Below are positions 42,229-54,640 of a DNA stretch of 64,000 nt, piece by piece (position 1 is the first letter of the stretch; each line of letters opens with the position of its first letter). The notes beneath the pieces were generated by a model that worked only from the letters and a program-made list of their open reading frames with translations, searched no databases and had not been told where the DNA came from. The DNA is from Nereocystis luetkeana (Eukaryota; Sar; Phaeophyceae; Laminariales; Laminariaceae), in assembly GCA_031213475.1 (NCBI GenBank), contig JARUPZ010000034.1:3557114-3621113 (forward strand). The letters run 5' to 3'. Both the position numbers and the translations under genes were made by a program.

Positions 42229-42738
42229 GCGAAGATATGTTTTCTGGTTCATGTATCACGGGTAGACAGTTCAGACCCCCCCCCCCCATCCGGTCGAGAA
42301 CATCCCATATGGTAGAGAGGTGCGTTGAGGATTAAGGGCACGCAGTCGATTTGAAAATAGCCGTTGTAGCGTCAGCTCACCTTAGACTAGCAGATAGATA
42401 CGTTGAGACATGACACATATACATTGTTTTGGACTAAGATACTGTAGACAGGTTTACGAACTGAGAGCCGTTACAGTGGAGGCCCAACCTTAGACTACAT
42501 AGGTACGTTCGCATATATACGTTTTCGAACTGAAAGCCGTTGCAAGCTCAGCTCAACCTACAGTAAGGCTACAGACATAGGTACGTTGAGAAAGATGCGT
42601 CGAGAAATATACGTTAAAGACACGCTAGTTGTCCAGCCGTAAGCCGTTGCGACATCAGCTCAAGCTTACACTATTCTAACATACGTGTGTTGACGCATGC
42701 TACGGTAGGGCTTGCCTTAGGGCGTTAGCGCTCGTCAC

Positions 42739-43079
42739 TTTTTTCTTTTTTTTATTCATCACTTTTACTTTCCAGCCTGACTCGTAAAAGGTTTTACCCT
42801 CAGCGACCTTGCGGACTAGCGGTGGTCACAGGTGTCGTCCCTTCCTGCTCCCCCCCGGGCGCGTGCCTTCATTTATTGTCGCTCAGAGGGTTCAGCATTC
42901 CCACTGCTCGTCGACTTTCATCGAATGTATGTAGCTAACTCACGCTCTCGCGCTTTCCGCTAATCAATTTTTAATGCAAGAAAAAGCCCCTACGAGCATG
43001 CACTCGGTGAGACTCGAACCCACGAAATTGACCTTGATAAGCACGCGGACCACCTACCAAGCCACCGGGGACGCCGGTT
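42739..43079 (-). mobile_element. tRNA-derived SINE, copy 2, fullest copy
   Basis: Minus strand: CGTCCCCGGTGGCTTGGTAGG then TGGTCCGCG (A-box region), GGGTTCGAGTCTCACCGAG (B-box region), a body with GAAAGCGCGAGAGCG and GAAAGTCGACGAGCAGTGGG, and a tail AAAAAAAAGAAAAAA. The head folds like a tRNA D-arm and T-arm. It lies 0.5 kb past the DNAL4 stop. Confidence 0.88.
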
Positions 43080-43084
43080 ATCAC

Positions 43085-43270
43085 GCTGGGCGGAAATATA
43101 AGAGTCGTTCGTACATAAATATGAATATCCAACGGTCCTTCTAGCTCCTCCCAGATCCGGGCGGAAATATAAGGAGCGTTTATACCTAAAATGTAAGGAC
43201 CGTTTATACATAAATATGAATATCCAACGGTCCTTACATTCTGGGCGGAAATATAAAGACCGTTTATCCA
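43085..43270. repeat. Family E palindromic units, clustered
   Basis: Three copies of GGGCGGAAATATAAGG with GACCGTTTATACATAAATAT and ATATCCAACGGTCCTT words in alternating orientation. Single relatives lie near 25430, 27335, 39665, 44975, 45770 and 45905. Confidence 0.65.
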
Positions 43271-46200
43271 TAAATATCACACAACCTGTTGACGCTCCAC
43301 ACAGAAACATGCTTATTTCCTGCGTGGAACTCCCAACTGCCTCTACACATGTATCCCTGCACCGGGTACGTGAGCACTCTGAACACCGTTGGTTGTCAAG
43401 CTGGAGCTCATGTGTGACGTCGGCTCCGTCGCTTCTTTTTTTTTATTTTCTGTGCGCTCATGGCAGGTGCTGACCCCGGCGACACGCGCTTCCTCCCAAC
43501 ACCAGCACACACGCCTCCGCTTCCTCTCCATAAAAACCGCTGCGCTGCGCAGGGATGGCATTTTGTTTCTGTCAAATACTGCTTGTTTTAATACAAGGCA
43601 GGCGGTGCACGTACATACATACCTCGGCGGCGGTCATGTGTACTGTACCGTACATGTGTGCCGTATCGGCGTAAATATTCAAGGGGCGGTCACATGCACC
43701 GTAACAAGTACGTGTGTACCGCGCTCAATCAAAAACTGGTTGGAAGAGGGAGGGAGAGAGGGGAAGGGTCCAGTACCGGACGGGGGGGTGTACTCGTCGG
43801 TTGCTTGCCTTCGCATTGACTACGCACCCCTTTCGAGACGGAGCAACCGGAGGAGGGGGGCTTGAGCCAATTGATAGAAGGGGAGGGCGAGTGAGGCGGG
43901 GGGGGGGGGGGGGGAGTCGTTAGAGTTGTTTCGAGCCAGGTATATCGGATGCGCGCCGTACCATGCATGCACCTCTTTTTTTTTAAACGCCAGTAAAATT
44001 TCCTTCGCGAACGAGCCCGGAGTGGCATCAAAATCCACGACGCGACCGCTTCCGTTACGTCGAGGATAATCGTGCGAGATGCGGGTGGATTCAGGCCGTC
44101 TGCTTGTTCGTCAGTGATAATCATGCGAGATGCGGGTGGATTCTGGCTGTCTCCGCCTTTTCTGGTTGAGAAAGCACCGACTAAACGCCTGCCGTGGTAT
44201 CGAAAACCTAAAGCGGGTGGATTCTGGCCGACTACCTTGTTCGTCAATCATGATCATGCGAGATGCTGGCGAATTTTGGCTGTCACTACTTTTTCGGTTA
44301 AGAAAGCACCGACGAAACAACTACCAGGTATCGAAAACCAGAAGCACGCGTTCGGTAGCTCTTGACAGATAGGGCAAATATTGTCGCGAAATCATATCGG
44401 GGAACCCCAAGAGCCCCGTACCGAAGCGTGCTTTCCTAGTGTGCCGAACAATTTTTCGCCGGAGGATAGTCCTTCGTCGTGTTTGCATTGCAATGTCTCT
44501 GCACCGAGACAAGAGCAGTGAAGAGTTCAGCCCTTCCTTTCCCTCGTTTCGATTCGCGTCGAAATGGGCCTCTACCCACGCTACGCGCTCTCGGCAGTTG
44601 ATTCTAGCGGCCACCTGCATTACTCCGCGCACTGCGACACTGATGAATCCCACGGGCATTCTAGCGATATAGCGGAAGCGGTATAGCGGGCAACCGGCAC
44701 TATAAAAAGGACAACTACTGTATTGATAGCATGAGCTTCAACGTCGATCACTCCTAAACCTCCCCTGATTTTTTTTTATAGAAACATCGTTTTTTGTTGT
44801 GCCCACTCTGTTGACTCGTAGCAGAACCCCTGCCCCTCATCCCCCCTCCCCCACCCACGAAAACGCCAATTTCAGTACAGCAGTGGGTACCCCGACTTAA
44901 GATAGGTGTGTGGTACAGGCCGAAAACACCTCTCTTAACTAACGTTCTCTCTTGTCCACAGTGGGATATGTGGTGAATATAGGGACCACTTGGTCTTCAT
45001 ATTGATGTCTGAACGGTCTTGATATTTCCACCTAGCGTGGAATAGATCTGCCGCACTAGTGTAGGCGGGTCTAGCCGATTTGGCCTCTCTCAGCGTTTCC
45101 ATTCTCTACGCGTGCTTTCTCTTAAAATCGGGGTACCCACTGTACCGGAAATCAAGCAGTCAAGCCGAAAGCACGTGCACACGCTTGCACGGAAATGAAA
45201 AATAAAGAGGGCACCATTCCCCCCTCCCCTCCCTCCAATCTCCCCCTTACCGCACCCCCCCTCCTTTCTCCCCAAAGCAACAAAAAATAGTGTCAAACCG
45301 CTCCCGCCTCTCTCCTCGTCCCCCCCCTCAACAGCCGCCCCCCGCGCCACACACCAGTTAACCAATCAGGCAACCAACGAGATACCAAGCGACAATAAAC
45401 TACCAAAACCAATTACAACAGTTTCTCTCCAAAAGCATCCGAAAACTACCCAAAAACTACATGAACAAATAAATGTCAATACGTACGTAGCTGACATAAA
45501 CGCCCCGCATTCCTCCCTTACCCCACTTCACATCACTCCCGCTTTTGTGTCGCTCACTCCCGCCTCGCGTCAACCAACCGTGGTCCCCCGTGTTTGAGTG
45601 CGAAACAGAAGTGCGGACCGACATATCAAACCAACCATTGGACCAATATCCGACCCGGAAGAAAACAAAAACATCCTCCCTAACCCTGACCCCCGAAAAG
45701 CGCGGACCTCATGCTGCGCTGGTGGGCTCGGCAAGTTTGTTTCGTACCACTCTGGACGTCAACGGCAACATTAGGACCGTTGGAAAGATAATAAGGTCAA
45801 GACCGAACAGTCCTTACGTGTCACCGCCTGGAGTGGTACATTAGGTCCCCACTCCTTCGTGGTAAGCCTCTACTGTATGTAGCAACGCCTTGATAGAGCC
45901 TCTACTAGTCCGGGCGGGAACATAAAAATCCGCTTGGTCTCCATATTCATGTATAAACACTCCTTATATTTCCGTCCAAGGGCGGTAGGTCGCAGCACCT
46001 TGGTCAGAAAGACTCTACTACGGTAGGCCCCAGGGCATTTCTTACGAGCATGCTGATGTCGTTGCAGGACCAAAAAAAAAAACAAGCGGGGGGGGGGGGG
46101 AACAAAACCAACGTTGGGGACATCCCGAACATTTCGTTCCCCCTCCCGTTTTGATCAACTCCGCTTTCGCGTCACTCCCCTCTTCAGTCGCTATCATCAT

Positions 46201-46962
46201 CGGTCATGATCGCTATCATCGTCCGCCAGCCAGCAACGATAGAACTCCCCCCCCCCCCCAACACTTACCTGAGACAACACGACAAAATCCCTATAACAAC
46301 CAATAACTGACGGAAAGCTGCCCCCCCACGAAGCAACAACGAACTGCGGTGGCGATGGCGGCGGCAGCATGAGCAACAGCTGCAGCAGCAGCAGTAGCGG
46401 GCCTTTGACGGCAAACATGCGCTTGTTGACGCATGCTGCGGTCTACCTAGGGGATACACCTCGTTTTTTCCCCCTGAGGCTCCTCGTTTATTTTTAGGGA
46501 GCTTGGTACCATTAACAGCAATATTGATACTACTATTAGTAGTATCAGGTACCTCACCCGAAAAAAAACTAAAAAATTGTTTTTTTTTAGAGGAAAAAAA
46601 TAGGAAAGCTCGACCAACAAGGATGAACGAAACCCCCGTACGCACGTAGCCGAGGTGTACCATGAATGATACTGCAAAACACTACCCGGTACTGCAATAA
46701 TGGCATTCCAACGAAATTGGCTACCACCTACGGCAGTAGTCTCTCGGTGCCCTTACTCCCTGTAGTGCTGCAGTCCCGTTTTGGGAGCAAACTACTTAGA
46801 ATTTGACTGGTTTGTCCCCAACAACGGGACTGCAGCGCTAAAGGGGTGAAGGAGCGAAGAATGGGCTGCCCCTATAGCAGCTTAGGCGTCTGCAGCAGCT
46901 CCCCCCCCCCCCTCCCCTCCCCTCCCCTCCCCGCATCACTTCCGCTTCGCACAAGCCCCGGT
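43271..46962. other. Intergenic stretch, no gene recognised
   Basis: Contents seen: a family D fragment at 43785-43865 beside a G-run, two direct repeats of about 130 bp at 44095-44345 (ATCATGCGAGATG..GG.GGATT, GAGAAAGCACCGAC.AAACG), family E relatives, and family B copy 6. The open frames of 70-160 codons here lack codon bias or known motifs. Confidence 0.45.
46757..46845. mobile_element. Family B palindromic element, copy 6
   Basis: CCCTGTAGTGCTGCAGTCCCG on the left, CAACGGGACTGCAGCGCTAAAGG on the right, CTACTTAGAATTTGA between. This is one of the most symmetrical copies. It lies about 120 bp past the stop codon of the AAGAB-like gene. Confidence 0.85.
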
Positions 46963-47136
46963 TTAGTCGCTGTCACCATCGCCTCCGGAAGAGGAGCCTC
47001 CGTCGTCGTCGTCGCCGCCGCCCAGCAATGCTGCCAGCCTCATCGCCACATCGGCTGCGCGAGATCGGCGCTCGTTGTCAGGTACGTTTGCCCCGAGCTC
47101 CCTGGCCTTGCGGACCTCGTGCATCAGCTTTTCGAT
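46963..47136 (-). CDS. AAGAB: AAGAB-like gene, last exon (C-terminal helical domain)
   Basis: Acceptor CATACACACACAG, then IEKLMHEVRKARELGANVPD and NERRSRAADVAMRLAALLGG, and an acidic tail to TAA (plus strand 46963-46965). It matches the p34 C-terminal helix pair (KLKEM..KA..LP...R...AE.VA.A.W) in spacing and charge, and this part is linked to dimerisation in the family. Confidence 0.88.
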   Translation of the reverse strand: MEKLMHEVRKARELGANVPDNERRSRAADVAMRLAALLGGGDDDDGGSSSGGDGDSD

Positions 47137-50100
47137 CTGTGTGTGTATGACAGGTAGAGGAAGCGCACGGGTGGGTGCGGAACAGCAGAAAGGAACCAAG
47201 GAAGGGAGGAAGGAAAGAAGGGAGGAAGGGAGGGAGGAAGGAAGGGAGGAAGGAAGGAAGGAAGGAAGGAAGGAAGGAAGGAAGGAAGGAAGGAAGGAAG
47301 GAAGGAAGGAAGGAAGGGAGGAAGGAAAGGAAGGAAGGAAGGAAGGAAGGAAGGAAGGAAGGAAGGAAGGAAGGAAAGGAAGGAAGGAAGGAAGGAAGGA
47401 AGGAAGGAAGGAAGGAAGGGGAGGGGACTGATTGGTTGGCCCGGGGTATCTATTTTGTCGATTTGAAGGCGGCTGAACAAAATCGTTTTTTTTGGTGGTG
47501 GTGGTGGTGGTGGTGGGCAACTCCCCCGTCCCCAGAACAACTGCCCCCCCGCAACCCAACCTGCCACTATTTTCTAAAGCACGGCACGAGACCAGAAGGG
47601 GGGGGGGGGGGGGGGGGGCACGCAACACAAGAACAACAAAGGATGGCACACAGCACAATGCCAGCAAAGGATGGCAGACAGCACAAAATACCAGCAAAGG
47701 AGGGCAGGCAGCACAAGACCAGCGAAGGCGATGAAGGCAACACAAAGGCCAGCAAAGGGGGGGCGGGTAGCACAGGGGGGGGGGCAGGTAGCACAGGAAG
47801 GATCAGCCAACGCTGCAGGGCAGCGACGCACTCACCTCGTCGCCCTCGACATCGCCGCCCAGTCCCTCGATCACTGCCCCCGCCGCCCCAAGCAGGTTCG
47901 CCTCCGACCTCGAATCCTCCCCCGCTTCCGTCCCCCCTCTCCCGTCTCCACCAACGGGAGCGGCGACGGCGGCAGCTTCTTCTCCGTCAAACCCGCCTCC
48001 CTGAACCGTAGAAAACTCTCGAGATGAGCCGTTACGTGGCGCGCTCGCGGCCACCCCCCCCACTGGCGCTGCCGCCGGCCCCGCCGGCCCCGCTGCCCCC
48101 GCTGCCCCCGCTGCCCCCGCTGCCCCCGCTGCCCCCGCCGCCGCAATGCCTCCGGAGGCTCCAGCCGATGCGGCTGTTTCTCGCACCGTCGGCCCTTCTC
48201 GCAAGCGGTTTCCGGCCTTCCCCTCCCCCTCCTTATCCTCCTCCCCCCCCCCCCTGCTTCTCCTCTCCCCCCCCCCCCCCACCCCGAACCCTTCTCCTCC
48301 CCCTTCTTCTCCTCCTCTTCCTCTTCCTCCTCTTGCCTGACGCCACCGCCGTCACCACCGCCACCCTGGTCGGGTTCGCGTGCATCAGTCGCCGGGTTTC
48401 CACAAAAAATGGCATGTCTTGAGAAGGTAGAGTGGGTGCTGTCAGCGGCGGCGGGGGCGACGCCTCCTTTGCCGACTCCCGCCTGTTCCCACCGTGCTTG
48501 CAGCTGTGTGCGGCCCCGACCGCGTGGAAGAGATCGAAAATGGTCGACGGGAAGAAATAGGTGGGGAAGGGAGTGAGGAAGAAGGGAAGGAAGGAAGGAA
48601 GTGAGAGGGGAAGGAAGGAAGGAAGGAAGGAAGAAAGGAGAAAGGGAGGAAGAGGGAAAGGAAGGAAGAGGCAGAAGCAAACGGGAGGAAGAGGGGAAGG
48701 AAGGAAGAGGCAGAAGCAAAAGGGAGGAATAGGGGGGGGCGGAGGGGGAGGGGGGGAACAGCAGCGGCAGCGGCCATCTGTAAGCGTTGATCGATCGGCG
48801 GAGAGAAGTAATTGTGTTACGAGTAACAGGAGCATGGGTCTGATCGCGTGTCCTGTTGAAAGAAAAAATAACGCCCAATGACGCCAGAAAAGGTGAGAGT
48901 TGAGGTAAAAGCAAGGGGAGGGAAGGGGGGCCCACGAGGTGTCTGAGCAACGAGTCGCGAGAAGAGCATGCCCTCCTCCCGTGTCTCCCCGTACGCGTTC
49001 CAAGATCGTGCTCCACCCGCCCAGCCTAGCCTCCGACCGGTGCGGTCACACGTAGCATCGTCGCTTCTCCCCCTCCCCCTCGCCCTAAAAACCAAAACAC
49101 AACAGCACGTAGCGAACATTAACGAAAACAACATAAGCTCCACCAAAAACAACAGCACAACAACAGCAACAACAGCAATAGCAGCAGCAACAACATCAAA
49201 ATCACAAAACAGGAACAGCCGTCCGCCGCAGCTCCATCCCCTCTACCAGACGCGTAGGGAGCGCAGACCCCCCCCCCCCCCCAACCACCACCACCACCAC
49301 CGCAAGCACCAGCACACCCAGACAACCGACAACACGAACCAATTCAACCGACAAAAACGGTCGCGCGCGCGGCTCCTCTAACCTCCACGTGGGCGGGTTG
49401 AACACCGCACCGGCCCTCCCGCGAAGCCATCCGACCAGTGGCCTCCGCTGGCTGGCTTTCCCCGACCGCTCCCTCCCCCCCCGCCTCTCCCCCTCTCCCC
49501 CCCCCCCCCCCCCCTTCCCCCTCCTCCTTCTTCTTCCCCCCCCCCTCGCTCCCCCGTCCCCCCCCCTCCTCCCCCTTCTCCTGCCGGCAAGGAACAATAT
49601 CCGCTACCCTCGCCTGCAACCACTCGCACAGTGGACAAGCTTTCTTGGACCCCTCCCTCAGCCCCTCGCTCCTCCTCCCCCTCCTCCCCCTCTACCCCCC
49701 TACTACTACCCCACGGGCCCTGCCCCTCCTCCTCGTTTTCCTCGTTGTCGCCATCGCTATCCAGGGCACCGTAGCCCGCATCGTCCTCGTCCGCACCAAT
49801 AAAACCTTCCAGGTACTCGCTCTGTGTACGCAGACCCGGGGGGGTTTCCATCCATCGTCACGTAGCATACAAGAGGGGGGGAGGGGTAGGGAAGGGAGAG
49901 GGGGTTGAGGAGGACGGGTGGGAGGAGGGGATAGAGGTGGGCGGGGAGGGGGGGTGGGGAGGATAAGAGGGGGGGGGGGGGAAGGGGGAGGAGGAGGGGG
50001 AGCACGGGAGGGGGGGTGTACTCGATATCATGCGAGGGGGGGGGGGGGGGGGGGGGGGGGCGCCGCTCCTGTTATGCCTGACCGAAACATATCATCGCTG

Positions 50101-53100
50101 CATATCATATGAGAGGGGGAGGCGGGCATGAGGGGGGGGGGGGGGGAGGGGGAGTTCTGCGCCTGTCACACCTGACGAAAACATAGGTCCTCAACTTCCG
50201 ATCCTCAAGACGTCAGAGGCCGGAATTATTCCTCCCAGCCCCCCCCTTCACACAGCTCCGACGGGCGTGTCGGTCGCGCACAAAACCCGACCCTCTAGCT
50301 TGTCGACGCGTCACACATACCTCGCCTGGATGCGTTGATTCGTGGTGAGGCGACGGTGGGGGGGGGGGGGGGGGCTCAGACACCGCAAACCCTCTTTCTC
50401 CTTCTCCTGCAGCTCAACTTCCTCCTCTTCCTTCTACTGATGCTCAATCTCTCTTGAGTGTACACGGGGTACCACATGGCTGTGCGTAACGGTCTCGTAG
50501 AGACCAACAGGGATGCTTCTCTACGGGACATTTTATAGGTTGCCGGGAGGTGCCCCGCCATAGACTTCTTCTTCTCTGTGCTCTATTGTACTCTACTCCA
50601 TGTCTACACGTAGCCTTCCTGTCCTGTCACCATGAGTGCCCTATCGATGAGCACATCCCGGCCCAGCCCATCGTATCAGAGTCGGTGCGAGACACCTTTG
50701 TATTCCTCGCCCCCTTCCTTCGCGTCCACTTCCTGCTCTAATAAAATCGAGTCGTACACAGCACCCGAGCGCTGGAAAAAAAATACAAGACACAAAAGCA
50801 GAGACACAAAAAAAAAAATACAAAACAGAAAACAACAAAAAAACAACGAAGAACAACGAACAGAAATAGGAAACAACCATTGATAATCACAGCAACGAAA
50901 CAACCAATGAATAAGGAGACTCACAACTTCTTCTCCTGCGTTGTCCATCTCTCCCGAAAAAGGGACGGCTTCCCCGTCCGTCTCCATCTTTCCGCCACCA
51001 CCGCCGCCGTCGCTGCTGGAGGCTGAACCGGAACCGATTCCGCCGCCTCCCTCACCAATCCCGCCGCCGGCACCGCCCCCACCATCAACACCAACATTAC
51101 CAATACCAACACCACCAACACCACCGCCGCCAACACCAACACCGCCGCCAACGCCACTTCCGAGAGAAACCCCGCCCCCCCCTGCGCTCCGTGACGAGGG
51201 CCGACTGCCCGTGCAGAGCTCCATCCCCGCCCAGACGTTGGACTGGAGGGCCTCGACCACTCGAGGAACGCCCTCCTTCTCTCTAGCTTCCCCACCTACA
51301 AAAAGCGCAGAGGAAGCAGCAGCAGCAGTAGCGGCGGCGGCAGCAGCAGCAGTAGTAGCAGCAGCAACGGTGGTAGCAGCAACAGCAACAGCAGTAGCAG
51401 CAGTAGTAGCAGCAGTAGCACCACCACCACCACCACCAGCAACAGTGGTAGCAGCAGCAATAACAGCAGCAGCAGCAGCAGCAGCAGCAGTAGCAGCAGA
51501 ATCAGCATCGGCACGGGTTTTCGTTTAGACCATGCGGAGCGAAGAGCGGAGGGCAGAGGAGCGTGCGGGCCCAGAAGGGGAGACGGGAGCAGATGAGAAC
51601 GAACAGAAGAGGGGGAAGGCTGAGGCTGAGAAGGAAAAAAAAACGACAGAATTCCGGGAGGATCTCGAGGAGGGAGTTATATTATGGCGCGTCGTGTAAG
51701 CGTCTCGCGGAGACACTCCTGGTACCTTGCTTCGACGCCATTGCCGAGAAATGCGTGTGTCGTCCCTTTGGAAACGCTACAGTAGTTCGGGTGTATTTCG
51801 ACCTATCCGGTGCAGTTCAGTTCTGTCTCGACCGAATCGACGTGAGCTGCGAGGTAGGTATTTCCCGTCTTAACCTATTAACATTTATTTCGGTTCTGAT
51901 TCAACTTATTCGGTGTTACGCCGATTTGTCCTGTCTTGACTTGTTCGGTGTTCGGTTAATCCTGTCCCGACATGTTCTATACAAATTCGGCCGTGTCTCG
52001 ACCGATTCGGCGCCATCAATGTTTCGGATAGTCTATGACCTAATCGGTGAAAGTTCACTTGCCTCAACCTATTATTTGGTCGTTCGGTTTTGTTCCCATT
52101 CGGTGTAACTTCGGCTCAGTCTCGACCGGTCCAGTGTTTCCGCGGTACCTCGGTACATATTCTATATCCTGGCCTACCGGTATTCGATACTTCAGCTTGT
52201 GATGAACCGATTCTTTCTATTCCGACCCATTCAGTGCTACAGCAGTGGTTCCTTTCTGCCTCGACCTACTCGGTGCAAGTTCGGATAGGTATCGACCCAT
52301 TCGGTGCTATCAACACTTCGACTATACTTCAACCAATTCGGTGCTACGGTTTTACCTGTGTCCGAGTCCCTGCAGTCGGCCTCAACGTACTCGAAGCCGT
52401 GGTCCAGACACCACTCTAAGCAACGCCTTCTCCTCTCTCGCAACTCCTCGGCGGCCAACCCAGCAGCGCCGCCGCCGTCGCCGTCGTTTCCTCCTCCCCC
52501 CCCTTCATCAGAAGAAGCAGGCGCAGGCGCGTTGCCGAAGCCACCCCCGCCGGAGCCTGCATTCTCCTCCTCCGTCAGTAAGTCAACCTTGGAGTTGGTT
52601 GCAGTCGCAGGAAACAGGGGGGGTGGGGGTGGGGGTGGGGGGGGTGGATATGCTTCGTGAGGGTCGTTTGTAACGACACTGATTAGGCAAATGATTTGCC
52701 ATTCCTTTTGGAAATTTTTATGGAACTTGGATTAGCGAAATTTCGGCAAGAAATGTTTTTTTACACCTTAACCCTTTGTTGGCAATTTTTTTTCTGGCTA
52801 CTTTGTTTTCTCCGTGAGGCAAGTTGCTAAGAAGAATTGCAAATAAACTGTATGAAACCTATGCCAATGGAAACGTAAAGGTTCCATTAAAAACAAAATC
52901 AAAGATACCCGCCAGATTCTTTCAGAACAAGCTTGCTATGAACACGATTCTCCGAACTAAAACTTTTTTAACTTTTGGAATATCCCGAAAAAACATAATT
53001 TTGGGGCCCGACGACAAAAATTCAGGCGGATGTTTAGTTCGAAGCAGCGAGATTTCGAGCCCTCGGCAGACATCGATCGACACAACCAACAACTGCGTCA

Positions 53101-54199
53101 TGAATTCTGAACAGGGTGTGCTCGATAGGGGCTACGACCCACCTCATAGTCACCGTGTTTGCACAATGACCAGTGATACGTGGCGGGCGCTGGCCAGGCG
53201 TATGACAAACAAATAAGTAGCCGCTGGCGCGCACAAAACAGATACCCTGGTATAGTTTCTTGATCCATCTCGAATGGCAAAAAATAGTTTTTTTCAGCTT
53301 TGGGAGAAGAGCGTAGGACGCCGCCGGTTAGCTCTCGGCCACGCCGGCGTCCCCGGTGGCTTGGTAGGTGGTCCGCGTGCCTATCAAGATCAATTTCGAG
53401 GGTTCAAGTCCCACCGAGTGCATGCTCGTAAGGGCTTTTTCTTGCATGAAAGAAATTGATTAGCGGAAAGCGCGAGAGGGTGAGTTAGCTACATTCGATG
53501 AAAATCGACGAGCAGTGGGAATGCTGAACCTTATGCGCGACAAAAAAAAAGGCAGGTACCGGGGGGGAGAAGGGTAGACACCTGTGACCACGGCTTGCCC
53601 AGAAGTTCGTCGAGGGTAAAACCTCCTACGAGTTAAACCTGGTAGGCTGGAAAGTGAAAGTGATGATTAAAAAAAAAAAGAAAAAAGTAGACCATGGATC
53701 CACCTGATATCTTCGAGGCGGTCATCTACAGTCGTTGGCCTTGCCCGACACAAAGCGGGTTGGCCGTGGGCTGGTTTATGTCGAGATCGACGGTCTATCG
53801 TCGCATGAACGTGTTGACAATTCAAGACGAGAAAAAAAAAAAATGCGCTACCTGCAACCGTTTGACAGCAAAACGAGAAGAAAATCAAATATTTTTTCCC
53901 CCTTTTCCCACAGCGGCGGTACGAGAAAATCTACAGCTGTTTCTTGAAAGCAATGTTTTTGGAAGAAAAAAATCACACTTCGCGTTCCCATTGTCACAGG
54001 TCTGATAGCCCTTTTTTCCACTGCCTACTACTACAACACTACTATAATACTTCGAAGTATTACTATTACGGGGAACCATAATAAAAAGGACCAAATGCTG
54101 TTGGTAAAAACAGCGAAATGTGTAGGTTTTTGTGTGTACCGTAGGTCCTACTAAGTGTGGTTCCCCTTAATACTATTAATACGACTAATACTACTACTT

Positions 54200-54239
<40 letters not shown>

Positions 54240-54259
54240 TGCTTCCACCACTACTACTT

Positions 54260-54296
<37 letters not shown>

Positions 54297-54501
54297 TTCT
54301 ACTACTACTACTTCTACTACTACTGCCTACTACTACTATTCATATTAATACTACTTCTACTACTACTACTACTACTACTGCCTACTACTACTACTATTAC
54401 GGGGGACCATAGTTAACAGGACCAAATATTGTTAGTAAAAATGGTTAAATATATAGGTTTTTATGTGTACCATAGGTCCTGTTAACTATGGCCCCCCGTA
54501 A

Positions 54502-54592
<91 letters not shown>

Positions 54593-54605
54593 GCTACTAC
54601 TACTG

Positions 54606-54640
<35 letters not shown>

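Noticed and set aside
47075-48011. Lys/Glu/Gly-rich and Leu/Pro/Ser-rich long frames
   Set aside because: Products of the GGAA microsatellite.
48233-49016. Minus-strand frames of 256 and 381 codons overlapping the AAGAB region
   Set aside because: They cross GGAA and CCT repeats and lack the p34 motifs, which are in a different phase; only the 47836-48000 part is accepted.
52824-53216. 130-codon plus-strand frame
   Set aside because: AT-rich, antisense to the AAGAB intron, with no recognised motif.
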